From Leifsonia sp. AG29 (GTDB lineage Bacteria > Actinomycetota > Actinomycetes > Actinomycetales > Microbacteriaceae), in contig NZ_VMSF01000001.1 in NCBI RefSeq assembly GCF_009765225.1, positions 2,294,001 to 2,358,000 on the forward strand: DNA of 64,000 nucleotides, read 5' to 3'. Numbering within the stretch: position 1 is the first letter of the stretch; every line of letters begins with the position of its first letter. The position numbers and the translations under genes are program-made. Under the pieces are notes generated by a model. It was not told where the DNA came from, ran no database searches, and saw nothing but the letters and a program-made list of their open reading frames with translations. Of this stretch, positions 23,538-31,560 are shown one piece after another.

Positions 23538-23708
23538 ATGAAGAACAGATTCAGCGAAGAGGCAACACAGGCTCGTGTAGAGGCTCAAGTCCAGCGAAAC
23601 GCTGAGCGCCTGACTCGCAGGTATTCCTCCACTTCTCCTGTGGCTCGCCGCAATATCGCGGCGCGCGAGCGTTACGTCCAATCTCTCGTCCTCCGCCGAG
23701 GCGCATAG
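23538..23708 (+). CDS. Small basic hypothetical protein
   Basis: A 56-residue frame starting MKNRFSEEATQARVEAQVQR. It is introduced by a strong AAGGAGG five bases before the ATG at 23538. The peptide is Arg/Ala-rich, helical and basic (TRRYSSTSPVARRNIAARER), which suggests binding to nucleic acid or another protein. It begins 36 bases after the two-helix protein on the same strand, so the two are likely one unit. No family is recognised. Confidence 0.55.
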   Translation: MKNRFSEEATQARVEAQVQRNAERLTRRYSSTSPVARRNIAARERYVQSLVLRRGA

Positions 23709-24065
23709 TCTGGCCGTGGTAGTCGTCCCGGTGTTTCGCTGGTAAACCAGGCCTGCGGCGATCTGTCTGCGCGAGCCGGAACTCAAACATGCGTCGATGA
23801 GGCTGACCTGATGTTGTTCCGTTCAGCTCTTTGGTAAAGAGTCCACTCAGCAAGCACTGTCCCGACCCGCCGGTTAGCCGTGGCGTTGATCTGCTTGACG
23901 ATGTCCTCGTCAAACCCGGCTCCCCGCAGATCTTTGCGCTCGAACTCGAGCCCCTATCGACTGTTGTGCGCGTTCCTGCGCTTCAAGCGCTCGATCCTCT
24001 GAGTTCGCGGGAGGCAACTGCCCGGTCGCTCAGGCGCACCTACTCACGGGGCGTTTGTCTCCACC
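23709..24065. other. Unassigned segment between convergent island genes
   Basis: These 357 bases separate the end of the small basic gene from the end of the NACHT gene. On the minus strand a 54-codon open stretch ends at 23783 (EFERKDLRGAGFDEDIVKQI, then VLAEWTLYQRAERN). It has protein-like composition but a TAG precedes it and no start codon fits. It may be the remnant of a lost gene. Nothing else is seen. Confidence 0.35.
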
Positions 24066-27000
24066 TCAACCCGCCCTCGATGCCCACTCCCAAAGCCGCT
24101 CAGCGGCCGAGGGCGCGAGCTGAGCAGCCACGATGGCGCCCCTGGCGGCCACCTCAGGCGTGTTATTCGAGGGATAGGCGCTCAAGAACTCAAGGAACCA
24201 CTGAAGACTAAAACCGTCACTCGGTGCCGTCGCTATCGCAAGAAAACTCTCGTCGAGCGCCCCAGACCACAACGACTCGGAGGAACCTTTCGTCACGTTC
24301 CAAGCGGCTAGGACCACGTCGAAGCCCAGGTCGGGACGGCTGTCCGCGTAGTCTTCTGCAAGTCGCTGCGCTGGCTCTGCTAGCAGCGACGGTTTCGCGT
24401 GAAGCGCCAGTCTGAGCGCCTCAGGTCCAACGTCTGGATCGTCTGACCGTGCGAAGAGGTTGCTCACATGAGGTTCGTCCAAACGCCCCAGCGCGGCGTC
24501 GGGTGCGTCAAGCATTCGAAGCAGGTCGCTGTCCGGACGGTTCTCGGCTGGCTTTACGAGATTCAGCCAAGCAATCCAGCGTGAACGTCGTCCCGCAGGC
24601 TCCAGCGCGCTTCGTACTAGTCCGTAAACCTCTTCACGCACTCCGTCCGAAACGAATTCAAGAGACGGCGCCCGCTCGGGAGCAAACATGCTCCCTAGAA
24701 AGACCGCCAAGTCGGAATAGACGAAGTGGTCTTTCGCTCGTGACGAGAGTGTACGAAGAAGGGAAAGGGCGTTCTTGGCAGCCGCATCTCCGTCCAGAGT
24801 CTTTGCTCCATAGACAAACGCGGTGGCAAGGAAGCCGACGCTTGTCAACCCTGGCCACAGGGGCAGACCCCCCACCTCTACTGGTTCACACATTAGAGCC
24901 GGAGTCACGGGCAGCGAGGGTCCCCAGCGCTCCTCAGCCGCCTTCCACGAATCCAGGTCGCCAAGATCACCGCGCTCTGCTGCCTTCGCTAGCTCGCTAA
25001 GGATGCGCTCCCTGTTGGTCGTGTTCGCGCCCGCTTTCGACTCTGCGTGACGAAGACAGACTTCAAGCGGCCAAGGGATCCCCGGCAGCTGAGGATCCGA
25101 TGCGGTTCTGCTACACAGATCAAGCGCGCGGGCAAGCGTCTCCGGTGAGGGCGCGCTCGCGAATTGGGCAACACCGACGACCGATTGCCAGGCAACGTCC
25201 TCGGGACTCAATCCAGCAATCCAATGCCAGGCGTCGACTCTGGCTCCTAGCTGGCGCGCAAACGCCACCATCACCGTGTCCCCCGTGTTAAGCAGGTCAA
25301 AGCCCGTTTGGTCCCCATCATTTGGACTGGCGAGAGACCCCAAATGTCTGATCCAGTCCGGGACCGCTTCACCACCGTCGTGGATTACGTCGCGCAAGTC
25401 GTATCGACCGGCCTTCCCGAAAGTCTCCGGGGATGCGACCATGAAATCCGAGCCGATCACGTGAGCGAGGTCGATGTCGAACGTGTCCCACGCCCATTCG
25501 ACTAGCTGCCGTTTGAGCTCATCGTTGGCGAGCTTCCACAACTTGTGCAGCGCAACATCTGCACGATCGCCGTCGCTCGTCCGAATAAGGGACAAGAGGC
25601 CGGCCTTGTTGATCGTATGAGCATGGGACACCTCTTGCGTGGACTCGAGGTGCTCCCAGAGGAGCTCTGCTAAGTCGGTCGACAACAGGAACCGCAGGCG
25701 ACGGAAGTGGCTCCCCGACGGAACCCTCAACAAGCCGATCGCGTTCTTGGCCAAACTCCGGGCATACCTGGGCATAGAAAGGCAACTTCCATCGCGCAGT
25801 ACGTCGATAGCAAGGTCGGAGCCAGGTCTCAATACTGCTGATGTCTTGGATGCATCATTCAGACGTTCGCAAAGCAGCACGGCTTCTGCCCGCAGAGGTT
25901 CGCGGTGGGCGAAGATGCTGCCTATCGCAAATAGCACGACGTTCCGCCAGTACGGCGTAACGGCGCGTTCCTCAATCGCTCGGATGATCTTGGATTCCTT
26001 CAAGCTAATGATGTACTCGGAAGCCATGAATTCCTGCAAGCTGCGAAGCTCAAAACCGATTCGATCGACCTGCAAGCGAGCAAGGAATACCAAGCGGTCA
26101 GTGACGAGAGCAGAGAAGTCCCTAACTAGGGTCGCCACTTCAGACTTCGAATGGCCTTGGTTTTTGAAACGCCTTCGAATCAGTTCATGAAATTCGTCGA
26201 TGGATAACGACGAGGTCGTTTCACCAATCTCCGCACCGCGCGACTGGAGCTCGATTCCGACCCTGCGATGCAGCCAGTCCACGTCACTTTCGTAACGCTG
26301 TAATAGGTCGCTGAGCTTGCCACTCTTCTCCTGTTCGCGCGCTGAAATGACGGAATAATACGCCGAGTACAAGCGGCTGCGATCGCTCGGCGCTTTGCCC
26401 AGTTTTTCCAAGAGCACCTCAAGGATGGTGACCTGGAGCGGGGATTCGAACAGCTTCGACGTGTGCTCCTCAATACTGGCCCGTCGGAGGCGATCCATGA
26501 CCTTCTTGGCAGAGGGCGTACCGTCCCCTTGGCGGATGCGCACTAGACCTTCCGCGTACTTGAGCGCTTGACGCACGTTGAGCGAGGCTAAATCGATGTG
26601 CTCGTACTGGTTCGGGGAGAACTCCTGGCTGTACCCTTGCGGTCGCGTAGTGGCCACCGCTTCAACGTCGGCACCGATCGCTGCTACGTCTATGAAGAAG
26701 TCGCCGATCGCGATCATGACCTGGTCGCGGTTGCTCGAGACCGGTACTTCGTCGAGTCCGTCAATGAGGAGGAGCCAGGGGTAACTTGCCAGCCAGCGGC
26801 GCATGCCGCTCGCGTCTACAGGTGCCGACGAACGTTCGGCCACATTTTGCGCGATATAGTGCAAAAGCGAATGCGAGGGGTTCTTGGCAAGGTAATCAGC
26901 GAGTTCCGTAAGAACTATTCGAAATGGCCAACGACGGGCGCCAATGACAGGCAGCGAAAGCTTCTCTTGACGGTCCCGGAGTTTCCGAGAGGCCTCTTTG

Positions 27001-28043
27001 ACGTCGGGAGTTTCGGCGACGGGAGATCCGTCAAGAAACTCCGCGCGGTAAATCTCTGCAAGCCACTGAGTGACCGTACTCTTGCCCTGGCCCGGCCCGC
27101 CGATCAGGACGAAACCGTTCTTTCGGTGCCCGGACTCGGGATTCGCGTCTGCAAGCCGATTAAAAGAGCTGATTAGATGTGCCGCTATGCCACTCGACTT
27201 AGAGGAAGCCGAGGCATCATTCGATTCGAAGTTGTCGAGCAACGAATTGGTCTCCTCCGCCTCCCCTTCATCGGCGTCTTCGAGCCCGGGACGTTGATGC
27301 TCTTCGCGCGCAGCTTGTTCCTCGAAGAACCTTCGACCCCGAGGCAGATTTGCGGGTAGATCGACGAATACATCGCCGATGGTGACGCGAGCATCGCCGG
27401 CAGTGCCAGATTGGGTGAGATTTAGGATGCCGTCGTCGAGGAGAGAACGTGCCGTATACGCCGTTAGAGCCTCGCCCAGAGTCTTATCCGATTGCTCCAG
27501 CTGGTCCAGCAGTGTTGCTATGACGTCTCCGCTGGTTATGAACGCCGCGTACCTCTTTCGGATATCAGCGGCGCCGTCAAGCATGGCGCGGATGTCGTAG
27601 TAGTCCGCGAGACCTATCTCGCGAAACTGAAGCTTCAGGTCTGACGCGATTTCTTCCAGCGCCCGAACCGCCTCGTCTTTCCCACTCCCCGGAACTGACG
27701 AAAGCCGTACGTTCGTCATAAACAAGAGGAAATCCGGCAGTTCGGCGCGCTTCGACTCGGCACGGGCCCACTCTTTGAGCTCTGACTGAACAGTCGCCTT
27801 TAGCCACGCGAGGTTCTCTGCGGGCGCGGAGCTACGTTCTCTGAACTTGGCCTGCAGTACTCCATATCCGTTCCAGCTCGGCAGACGACCGAACGTGACC
27901 GAGTCTCCCCGCCACGTCGCTTCTCGTCCCCCGTCTGGACCATCTCCGAAGACCGTGACTCTTGGCCCAATGATTTTCGCAACCAGGGCCTGAGTGAGGT
28001 TCTCGAAGTTGCGCGGTCCAAGTGAATCAAGGTTGTAATCCAT
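24066..28043 (-). CDS. NACHT NTPase with Mrr-like nuclease head (bNACHT-type)
   Basis: A 1325-residue STAND-type protein. Residues 1-130 hold a restriction-nuclease-like domain: GPDGGREATW (Asp37, Glu41) and VLQAKF (Gln64, Lys66), then the LFMTNVRLS segment. The NACHT domain follows with P-loop IGGPGQGKST (about 314-323) and Walker B LLLIDGLDEVP (about 424-434). The C-terminal 700 residues are helical and repeat-like, probably sensing. Such NACHT proteins are known anti-phage factors that recognise phage components and cut nucleic acid. The ATG at 28043 has no clear Shine-Dalgarno sequence. It runs away from the tRNA edge of the island and reads as a single gene. Confidence 0.88.
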   Translation of the reverse strand: MDYNLDSLGPRNFENLTQALVAKIIGPRVTVFGDGPDGGREATWRGDSVTFGRLPSWNGYGVLQAKFRERSSAPAENLAWLKATVQSELKEWARAESKRAELPDFLLFMTNVRLSSVPGSGKDEAVRALEEIASDLKLQFREIGLADYYDIRAMLDGAADIRKRYAAFITSGDVIATLLDQLEQSDKTLGEALTAYTARSLLDDGILNLTQSGTAGDARVTIGDVFVDLPANLPRGRRFFEEQAAREEHQRPGLEDADEGEAEETNSLLDNFESNDASASSKSSGIAAHLISSFNRLADANPESGHRKNGFVLIGGPGQGKSTVTQWLAEIYRAEFLDGSPVAETPDVKEASRKLRDRQEKLSLPVIGARRWPFRIVLTELADYLAKNPSHSLLHYIAQNVAERSSAPVDASGMRRWLASYPWLLLIDGLDEVPVSSNRDQVMIAIGDFFIDVAAIGADVEAVATTRPQGYSQEFSPNQYEHIDLASLNVRQALKYAEGLVRIRQGDGTPSAKKVMDRLRRASIEEHTSKLFESPLQVTILEVLLEKLGKAPSDRSRLYSAYYSVISAREQEKSGKLSDLLQRYESDVDWLHRRVGIELQSRGAEIGETTSSLSIDEFHELIRRRFKNQGHSKSEVATLVRDFSALVTDRLVFLARLQVDRIGFELRSLQEFMASEYIISLKESKIIRAIEERAVTPYWRNVVLFAIGSIFAHREPLRAEAVLLCERLNDASKTSAVLRPGSDLAIDVLRDGSCLSMPRYARSLAKNAIGLLRVPSGSHFRRLRFLLSTDLAELLWEHLESTQEVSHAHTINKAGLLSLIRTSDGDRADVALHKLWKLANDELKRQLVEWAWDTFDIDLAHVIGSDFMVASPETFGKAGRYDLRDVIHDGGEAVPDWIRHLGSLASPNDGDQTGFDLLNTGDTVMVAFARQLGARVDAWHWIAGLSPEDVAWQSVVGVAQFASAPSPETLARALDLCSRTASDPQLPGIPWPLEVCLRHAESKAGANTTNRERILSELAKAAERGDLGDLDSWKAAEERWGPSLPVTPALMCEPVEVGGLPLWPGLTSVGFLATAFVYGAKTLDGDAAAKNALSLLRTLSSRAKDHFVYSDLAVFLGSMFAPERAPSLEFVSDGVREEVYGLVRSALEPAGRRSRWIAWLNLVKPAENRPDSDLLRMLDAPDAALGRLDEPHVSNLFARSDDPDVGPEALRLALHAKPSLLAEPAQRLAEDYADSRPDLGFDVVLAAWNVTKGSSESLWSGALDESFLAIATAPSDGFSLQWFLEFLSAYPSNNTPEVAARGAIVAAQLAPSAAERLWEWASRAG

Positions 28044-28424
28044 CGCTAATGATCATGGCGCACGCGTCCGCGTCGCGAAAGAAGTCACGCGGAAACAGGG
28101 ACCCCCATTGAGAGGCAGGCTGCGGTCACAGCAATCTATGGAGAGCCCTTGCTGCGTTAGACCGATACACCGCCCGAGTGCGCGTTTGGGCTTACCAGGC
28201 GACTGGATATTGGAACGTACGTCCGAGCCCGAGTGCGCCAACTTCACCAGAGATCGTCCTGGCTAATGGCCAGAAGCGCTTCGACGCTGACCACACCGGC
28301 CTGCGATGGCAGTTGGCACTACAAAGCGCCGGCGTCGGCAATTCCGGGGCAAGTCATAAAATAGCGAGCGTTATTCAGCGACCAAAATTCGTCCTCTGAC
28401 CGGGACTTTTGCTGCATTCAAAAG
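28044..28424. other. Island edge next to attR, no gene seen
   Basis: About 380 bases between the NACHT start and the tRNA 3' end hold no supported coding region. The promoter of the NACHT gene must lie here. An integrase would be expected at one edge of such an island, but no integrase motif can be read on either strand. Confidence 0.4.
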
Positions 28425-28445
28425 GTGCCCCTGGAGGGACTCGAA
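28425..28445 (-). repeat. attR: 21-bp repeat within tRNA-Arg
   Basis: This is the second copy of the 21-bp sequence at 12068-12088, here part of the intact tRNA gene. It covers the discriminator base, the 3' acceptor strand and part of the T arm. Integration therefore kept a functional tRNA on this side. Confidence 0.85.
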
Positions 28446-28497
28446 CCCCCAACCGTTTCCTTAGGACGGAACTGCTCTTCCATTGAGCTACAGAGGC
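28426..28497 (-). tRNA. tRNA-Arg (anticodon CCT)
   Basis: The 72-base cloverleaf is clear. The acceptor stem GCCTCTG pairs with CAGGGGC, the D stem GCTC with GAGC, and the T stem GGGGG with CCCTC around the loop TTCGAGT. The anticodon loop GTCCTAA puts CCT at positions 34-36, giving Arg for AGG codons. The outermost anticodon-stem pair is a G-A mismatch. CCA is not encoded in full (ACC then T). The 3' end is the integration site of the island. Confidence 0.92.
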
Positions 28498-28548
28498 TGG
28501 CCTCCCGAGTCTACCGAACCTCCCATCGGCAACCCGACAAAGAATCTC

Positions 28549-28598
28549 GGTACTCACTATTGCCAAGTACCGGTACTCATGCTTACTATGTACCGGTA
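28549..28598 (+). promoter_or_regulatory. Tandem palindromic operators for the PadR regulator
   Basis: Two adjacent 23-bp units (28549-28571 and 28572-28594) each begin GGTACTCA and end GTACC, making dyad-symmetric sites. They are followed by a partial third copy, GGTAATCAG. The centre contains AGTACCGGTACT, a 12-bp perfect palindrome (28566-28577). The block lies 34-83 bases before padR, exactly where an autoregulated PadR operator and promoter should be. Confidence 0.7.
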
Positions 28599-28631
28599 AT
28601 CAGCAACACTGAGTAGCCAAGGGAGGTTCCG

Positions 28632-28961
28632 ATGGGCAAGCTGACCACCGAGATGCTCAAGGGAACTCTCGAGGGCATCGTCCTCGCCATCCTGTCCGTC
28701 CGCCCGGCCTACGGGTACGAGATCACCGCGTGGCTGCGCGACCGCGGCTTCAGCGACATCGCCGAGGGCACCGTCTACGCGCTCCTCGTGCGCATCGAGC
28801 AGCGCGGGTACGTCGATGTCGAGAAGGTCCCCTCCGAGAAGGGGCCGCCGCGCAAGGTGTACTCGCTCAACGCGGCGGGTCGCACCTACCTCGACGAGTT
28901 CTGGGAGACCTGGGGCTTCCTCTCCGAACGGCTGAACCAGCTCCGCAACGAAGGGATCTGA
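28632..28961 (+). CDS. PadR-family transcriptional regulator
   Basis: A 109-residue PadR regulator. The winged helix runs through KGTLEGIVLAILSVRPAYGYEI, then AEGTVYALLVRIEQRGYVDVE, and the conserved wing GPPRKVYSLNAAGRTYLDEFW. PadR proteins repress efflux genes until a drug-like ligand binds. It is the first gene of a four-gene operon with a DUF1048 protein and an ABC exporter, and two palindromes precede it, so autoregulation is likely. A start at 28632 with GGGAGG nearby fits. Confidence 0.92.
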   Translation: MGKLTTEMLKGTLEGIVLAILSVRPAYGYEITAWLRDRGFSDIAEGTVYALLVRIEQRGYVDVEKVPSEKGPPRKVYSLNAAGRTYLDEFWETWGFLSERLNQLRNEGI

Positions 28962-28966
28962 CAACA

Positions 28967-29350
28967 ATGGCATCCAAGTGGATCGAGCTGGTCACCGGAT
29001 CGCTCGAGCAGAAGAAGCAGTACCGGCAATACAGGGCACGCATGGAGGCGCTCCCCGCCCCCTACGCGGACGTCGCCAAAGCGATCTACCGCTACTTCAT
29101 GTACAACGGCGGACTCGTCGACGGCGACACGATCGTCACCATGATGGGCGACTTCGTCGAGCTCTGGGAGCGCGCCGCTGCCGACGGCACCCCGGTGCGC
29201 GAGATCGTCGGCGCCGACCCGGTCGACTTCGCCGACACGTTCGCCGAGGCCTACACGGGCAAGCGGTGGATCGACAAGGAGCGCGCGCGCCTCACCGAGG
29301 CCGTCGACGCCGCCGAGAAGGCGCAGAAAGAACAGGAGGCGGACTCATGA
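28967..29350 (+). CDS. DUF1048-family protein
   Basis: A 127-residue cytosolic helical protein starting MASKWIELVTGSLEQKKQYRQY. It matches the DUF1048 pattern (YADVAKAIYRYFMYNGG, then PVREIVGADPVDFADTFAEAY). DUF1048 genes commonly sit between a PadR gene and an ABC transporter, as here; the biochemical role is not established. Its ATG is six bases after the padR stop, and its stop overlaps the ABC ATPase start by four bases (ATGA), so it is translated in the same operon. Confidence 0.85.
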   Translation: MASKWIELVTGSLEQKKQYRQYRARMEALPAPYADVAKAIYRYFMYNGGLVDGDTIVTMMGDFVELWERAAADGTPVREIVGADPVDFADTFAEAYTGKRWIDKERARLTEAVDAAEKAQKEQEADS

Positions 29351-30198
29351 GCACCGCGACCCTCCCGGCCCCGGCCATCCGGGTCCGCGACCTCTACAAG
29401 TCGTACAAGAAGGTGAGCGTCCTGCGCGGGGTCGACTTCGACGTCGCGCGGGGCAGCATCTTCGCCCTGCTCGGATCAAACGGCGCCGGCAAGACGACCG
29501 CGGTCAAGATCCTCTCGACCCTCCTCGGCGCCGACTCGGGCGAGGCGAGCGTCAACGGGCACGACGTCTCCCGTGAGGCGGCCGACGTCCGCGACTCCAT
29601 CAGCCTCACCGGCCAGTTCGCCGCGGTCGACGAAGTGCTGACCGGGAGGGAGAACCTCACGCTCGTCGCGCGCCTCCGCCACCTGAAGCACCCCGGCGAG
29701 ATCGCCGACCGCCTCCTGGCGCGTTTCGCCCTCACAGAGGCGGGTGGCCGCAAGGTGGCGACCTACTCGGGCGGCATGCGGCGGAGGCTCGACATCGCCA
29801 TGAGCCTCATCGGCGAGCCTCCCGTCATCTTCCTCGACGAGCCGACCACCGGCCTCGACCCGCAGGCCCGATTGGAGGTGTGGGCCGCGGTGCGCGAGCT
29901 CGCCGGCCGCGGGACCACGGTGCTGCTCACCACGCAGTACCTCGACGAGGCGGAGCAGCTCGCCGACCGGATCGCGATCCTCCACGGCGGACGCATCATC
30001 GCCAACGGAACGCTCGCCGAGCTGAAGGCGCTCCTCCCGCCGACCGAGGTCGAATACGTCGAGAAGCAGCCCACCCTCGAGGACGTCTTCCTCGCCATCG
30101 TCGGCGAACCCACCCCCGACGACGCGAGCGACGCCTCCCCCACCCCCACCGACGAGAAGGCGCGCAAGCGCGGAAAGAACAAGGAGGCACGACGATGA
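29347..30198 (+). CDS. ABC exporter ATP-binding protein (DrrA-like)
   Basis: A 283-residue ABC ATPase. The Walker A is GSNGAGKTT, the signature YSGGMRRRLDIAMSL, and the Walker B VIFLDEPTTGLDP, followed by the H-loop region VLLTTQYLDEAEQLADRI. The layout is that of drug and daunorubicin resistance exporters with a separate permease. The C-terminus is charged (KARKRGKNKEARR). It is coupled by ATGA overlaps to the genes on both sides. It should power the permease encoded next, probably exporting a hydrophobic toxic compound sensed by PadR. Confidence 0.93.
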   Translation: MSTATLPAPAIRVRDLYKSYKKVSVLRGVDFDVARGSIFALLGSNGAGKTTAVKILSTLLGADSGEASVNGHDVSREAADVRDSISLTGQFAAVDEVLTGRENLTLVARLRHLKHPGEIADRLLARFALTEAGGRKVATYSGGMRRRLDIAMSLIGEPPVIFLDEPTTGLDPQARLEVWAAVRELAGRGTTVLLTTQYLDEAEQLADRIAILHGGRIIANGTLAELKALLPPTEVEYVEKQPTLEDVFLAIVGEPTPDDASDASPTPTDEKARKRGKNKEARR

Positions 30199-30971
30199 GC
30201 ACCGCGAACTTCGTCGCCGACACCGCCGTCCTCACCGGGCGGTCCATGCGCCACATCACGCGGAGTCTCGACACGATCATCACCGTGTCGCTCACCCCGA
30301 TCGCCCTCATGCTGCTGTTCGTGTTCGTCTTCGGAGGCGCCATCAACACCGGCGCCCACACCGGCCCGTACGTGAACTACCTGCTGCCGGGCATCCTCCT
30401 CATCACCATCGCCTCCGGCATCTCGTACACGGGATACCGGCTGTTCATGGACCTCCAGGGGGGCATTTTCGAACGCTTCCAGTCGATGCCGATCGCCCGG
30501 TCGAGCGCGCTGTGGGCCCACGTGCTCACGAGCCTCCTCTCGAACCTGGTCTCGGTGGTGCTGGTCGTGCTGGTCGCGCTGCTCATCGGGTTCCGCACCG
30601 GCGCGAGCGTGCTGGCGTGGCTCGGAGTGACCGGGATCCTCATCCTGTTCACTCTGGCGCTGACGTGGCTCGCGGTGATCGCCGGCCTCTCGGCGAAGAC
30701 GGTGGACGGCGCAGGCGCCTTCGCCTACCCGCTCATCTTCCTGCCGTTCGTCAGCTCGGCGTTCGTGCCGACCGACACGATGCCGGGCGCCGTTCAGTGG
30801 TTCGCGGAGCACCAGCCCGTCACTCCGATCGTCGACACGATCCGCGCCCTGTTCGAGCAGCAGCCGGTCAGCGGCGACATCTGGATCGCTCTCGCCTGGT
30901 GCGTGGGGATCCTCGTGGTCGCGTACGCGATCGCGATGGCCACGTATCGCCGCAAGATCACGGCGGGCTGA
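30195..30971 (+). CDS. ABC-2 type exporter permease (DrrB-like)
   Basis: A 258-residue ABC-2 permease with about six membrane helices, among them VSLTPIALMLLFVFVFGG, YLLPGILLITIASGISY, LVSVVLVVLVALLIGF, GILILFTLALTWLAVIAG, FAYPLIFLPFVSSAFV and WIALAWCVGILVVAYAIAMA. The segment PTDTMPGAVQWFAEHQPVTP before the last helix is the conserved ABC-2 motif. It forms the channel of the exporter with the preceding ATPase, and its ATG overlaps that gene's stop. It is the last gene of the operon. Confidence 0.92.
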   Translation: MSTANFVADTAVLTGRSMRHITRSLDTIITVSLTPIALMLLFVFVFGGAINTGAHTGPYVNYLLPGILLITIASGISYTGYRLFMDLQGGIFERFQSMPIARSSALWAHVLTSLLSNLVSVVLVVLVALLIGFRTGASVLAWLGVTGILILFTLALTWLAVIAGLSAKTVDGAGAFAYPLIFLPFVSSAFVPTDTMPGAVQWFAEHQPVTPIVDTIRALFEQQPVSGDIWIALAWCVGILVVAYAIAMATYRRKITAG

Positions 30972-31133
30972 CCCTCCCCGTGCCGCCCGCTCCCCCGAAA
31001 CGCGACGACGACCGCCCGGCCGACCGGCCCGGCGGTCGTCGCCGCGCGTCGGGGCGCGCTTCGCGCCTCCGCGCCTCCACGCTCCGCGCCTCCGCCCTCG
31101 CGCCTCCGCCCTCGCACCCGCATCCCCACCAGC

Positions 31134-31152
31134 GAGTCCCCCAAGACTGCGC
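31134..31152 (+). repeat. Half copy of an intergenic palindromic repeat
   Basis: GAGTCCCCCAAGACTGCGC matches the left arm of the palindrome at 63867-63922 with one difference. The right arm is absent here, so this is a solitary half-element in the gap after the exporter operon. The bases just before it (about 31060-31125) are a run of GCGCCTCC-type units of low complexity. Confidence 0.5.
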
Positions 31153-31160
31153 CCCTCCGT

Positions 31161-31460
31161 CTACTCCGGGAGGCTCGCCTCGGTCGGCTCGGGGACGACC
31201 GTGTCACGTCGCTCGAGGTACGCCATCACGACGCCTGCGCCCAGAAGCGCCGTGCCCACGGGCGTGAGGAGGGACGCCGCCACACGTAGCGCGGAGTCCA
31301 GCAGCGCCAGGAGCCCCTGATCGACCTGGGTGCCCGTGGAACCCACGGCCATGATTCCGAAGCTGAGCGGCGGCAAGAACAGCTCGACCAGCACTCCCAC
31401 CAGCAGCAACCCGATCCCCCACCACAGGACGACGCGCGCCCTGAATTTCGAAGTCCGCAT
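31161..31460 (-). CDS. Small two-helix membrane protein
   Basis: A 99-residue protein. It has a first helix (VVLWWGIGLLLVGVLVELFLPP, about 9-31) and a second (LRVAASLLTPVGTALLGAGVVMAYL, about 58-82). Its N-terminus is short and basic (MRTSKFRAR) and its C-terminus short and acidic. No family is recognised. It lies alone on the minus strand between the exporter operon and a reductase-like gene. Confidence 0.65.
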   Translation of the reverse strand: MRTSKFRARVVLWWGIGLLLVGVLVELFLPPLSFGIMAVGSTGTQVDQGLLALLDSALRVAASLLTPVGTALLGAGVVMAYLERRDTVVPEPTEASLPE

Positions 31461-31560
31461 GTGATGACTACATCACACGAGGCGTGCGCGCGCTAGGGCA
31501 GTGGAGGTACCTTGGCCTCCGCGTGCAACGACGCCGCATGCAACTACGCCGCGCGACAAC

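Larger units (their letters stand above)
12068..28445. mobile_element. Genomic island in tRNA-Arg(CCT) with defence cargo
   Basis: The island is bounded by an exact 21-bp direct repeat of the tRNA 3' end. It contains a type ISP-like restriction enzyme with a coupled hydrolase, a NACHT-nuclease protein, a membrane GAF-like protein, a broken type I methylase and two IS3-family elements. Its genes use AT-richer codons than the flanks and include few housekeeping-type families. No tyrosine or serine integrase gene can be found, so the island is probably fixed or moved by a helper. The end regions (12089-12321 and 28044-28425) are gene-poor. Confidence 0.85.

Noticed and set aside
12068-28445. Prophage
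   Set aside because: No capsid, terminase, portal, tail or lysis genes are present; the content is defence genes and IS elements.
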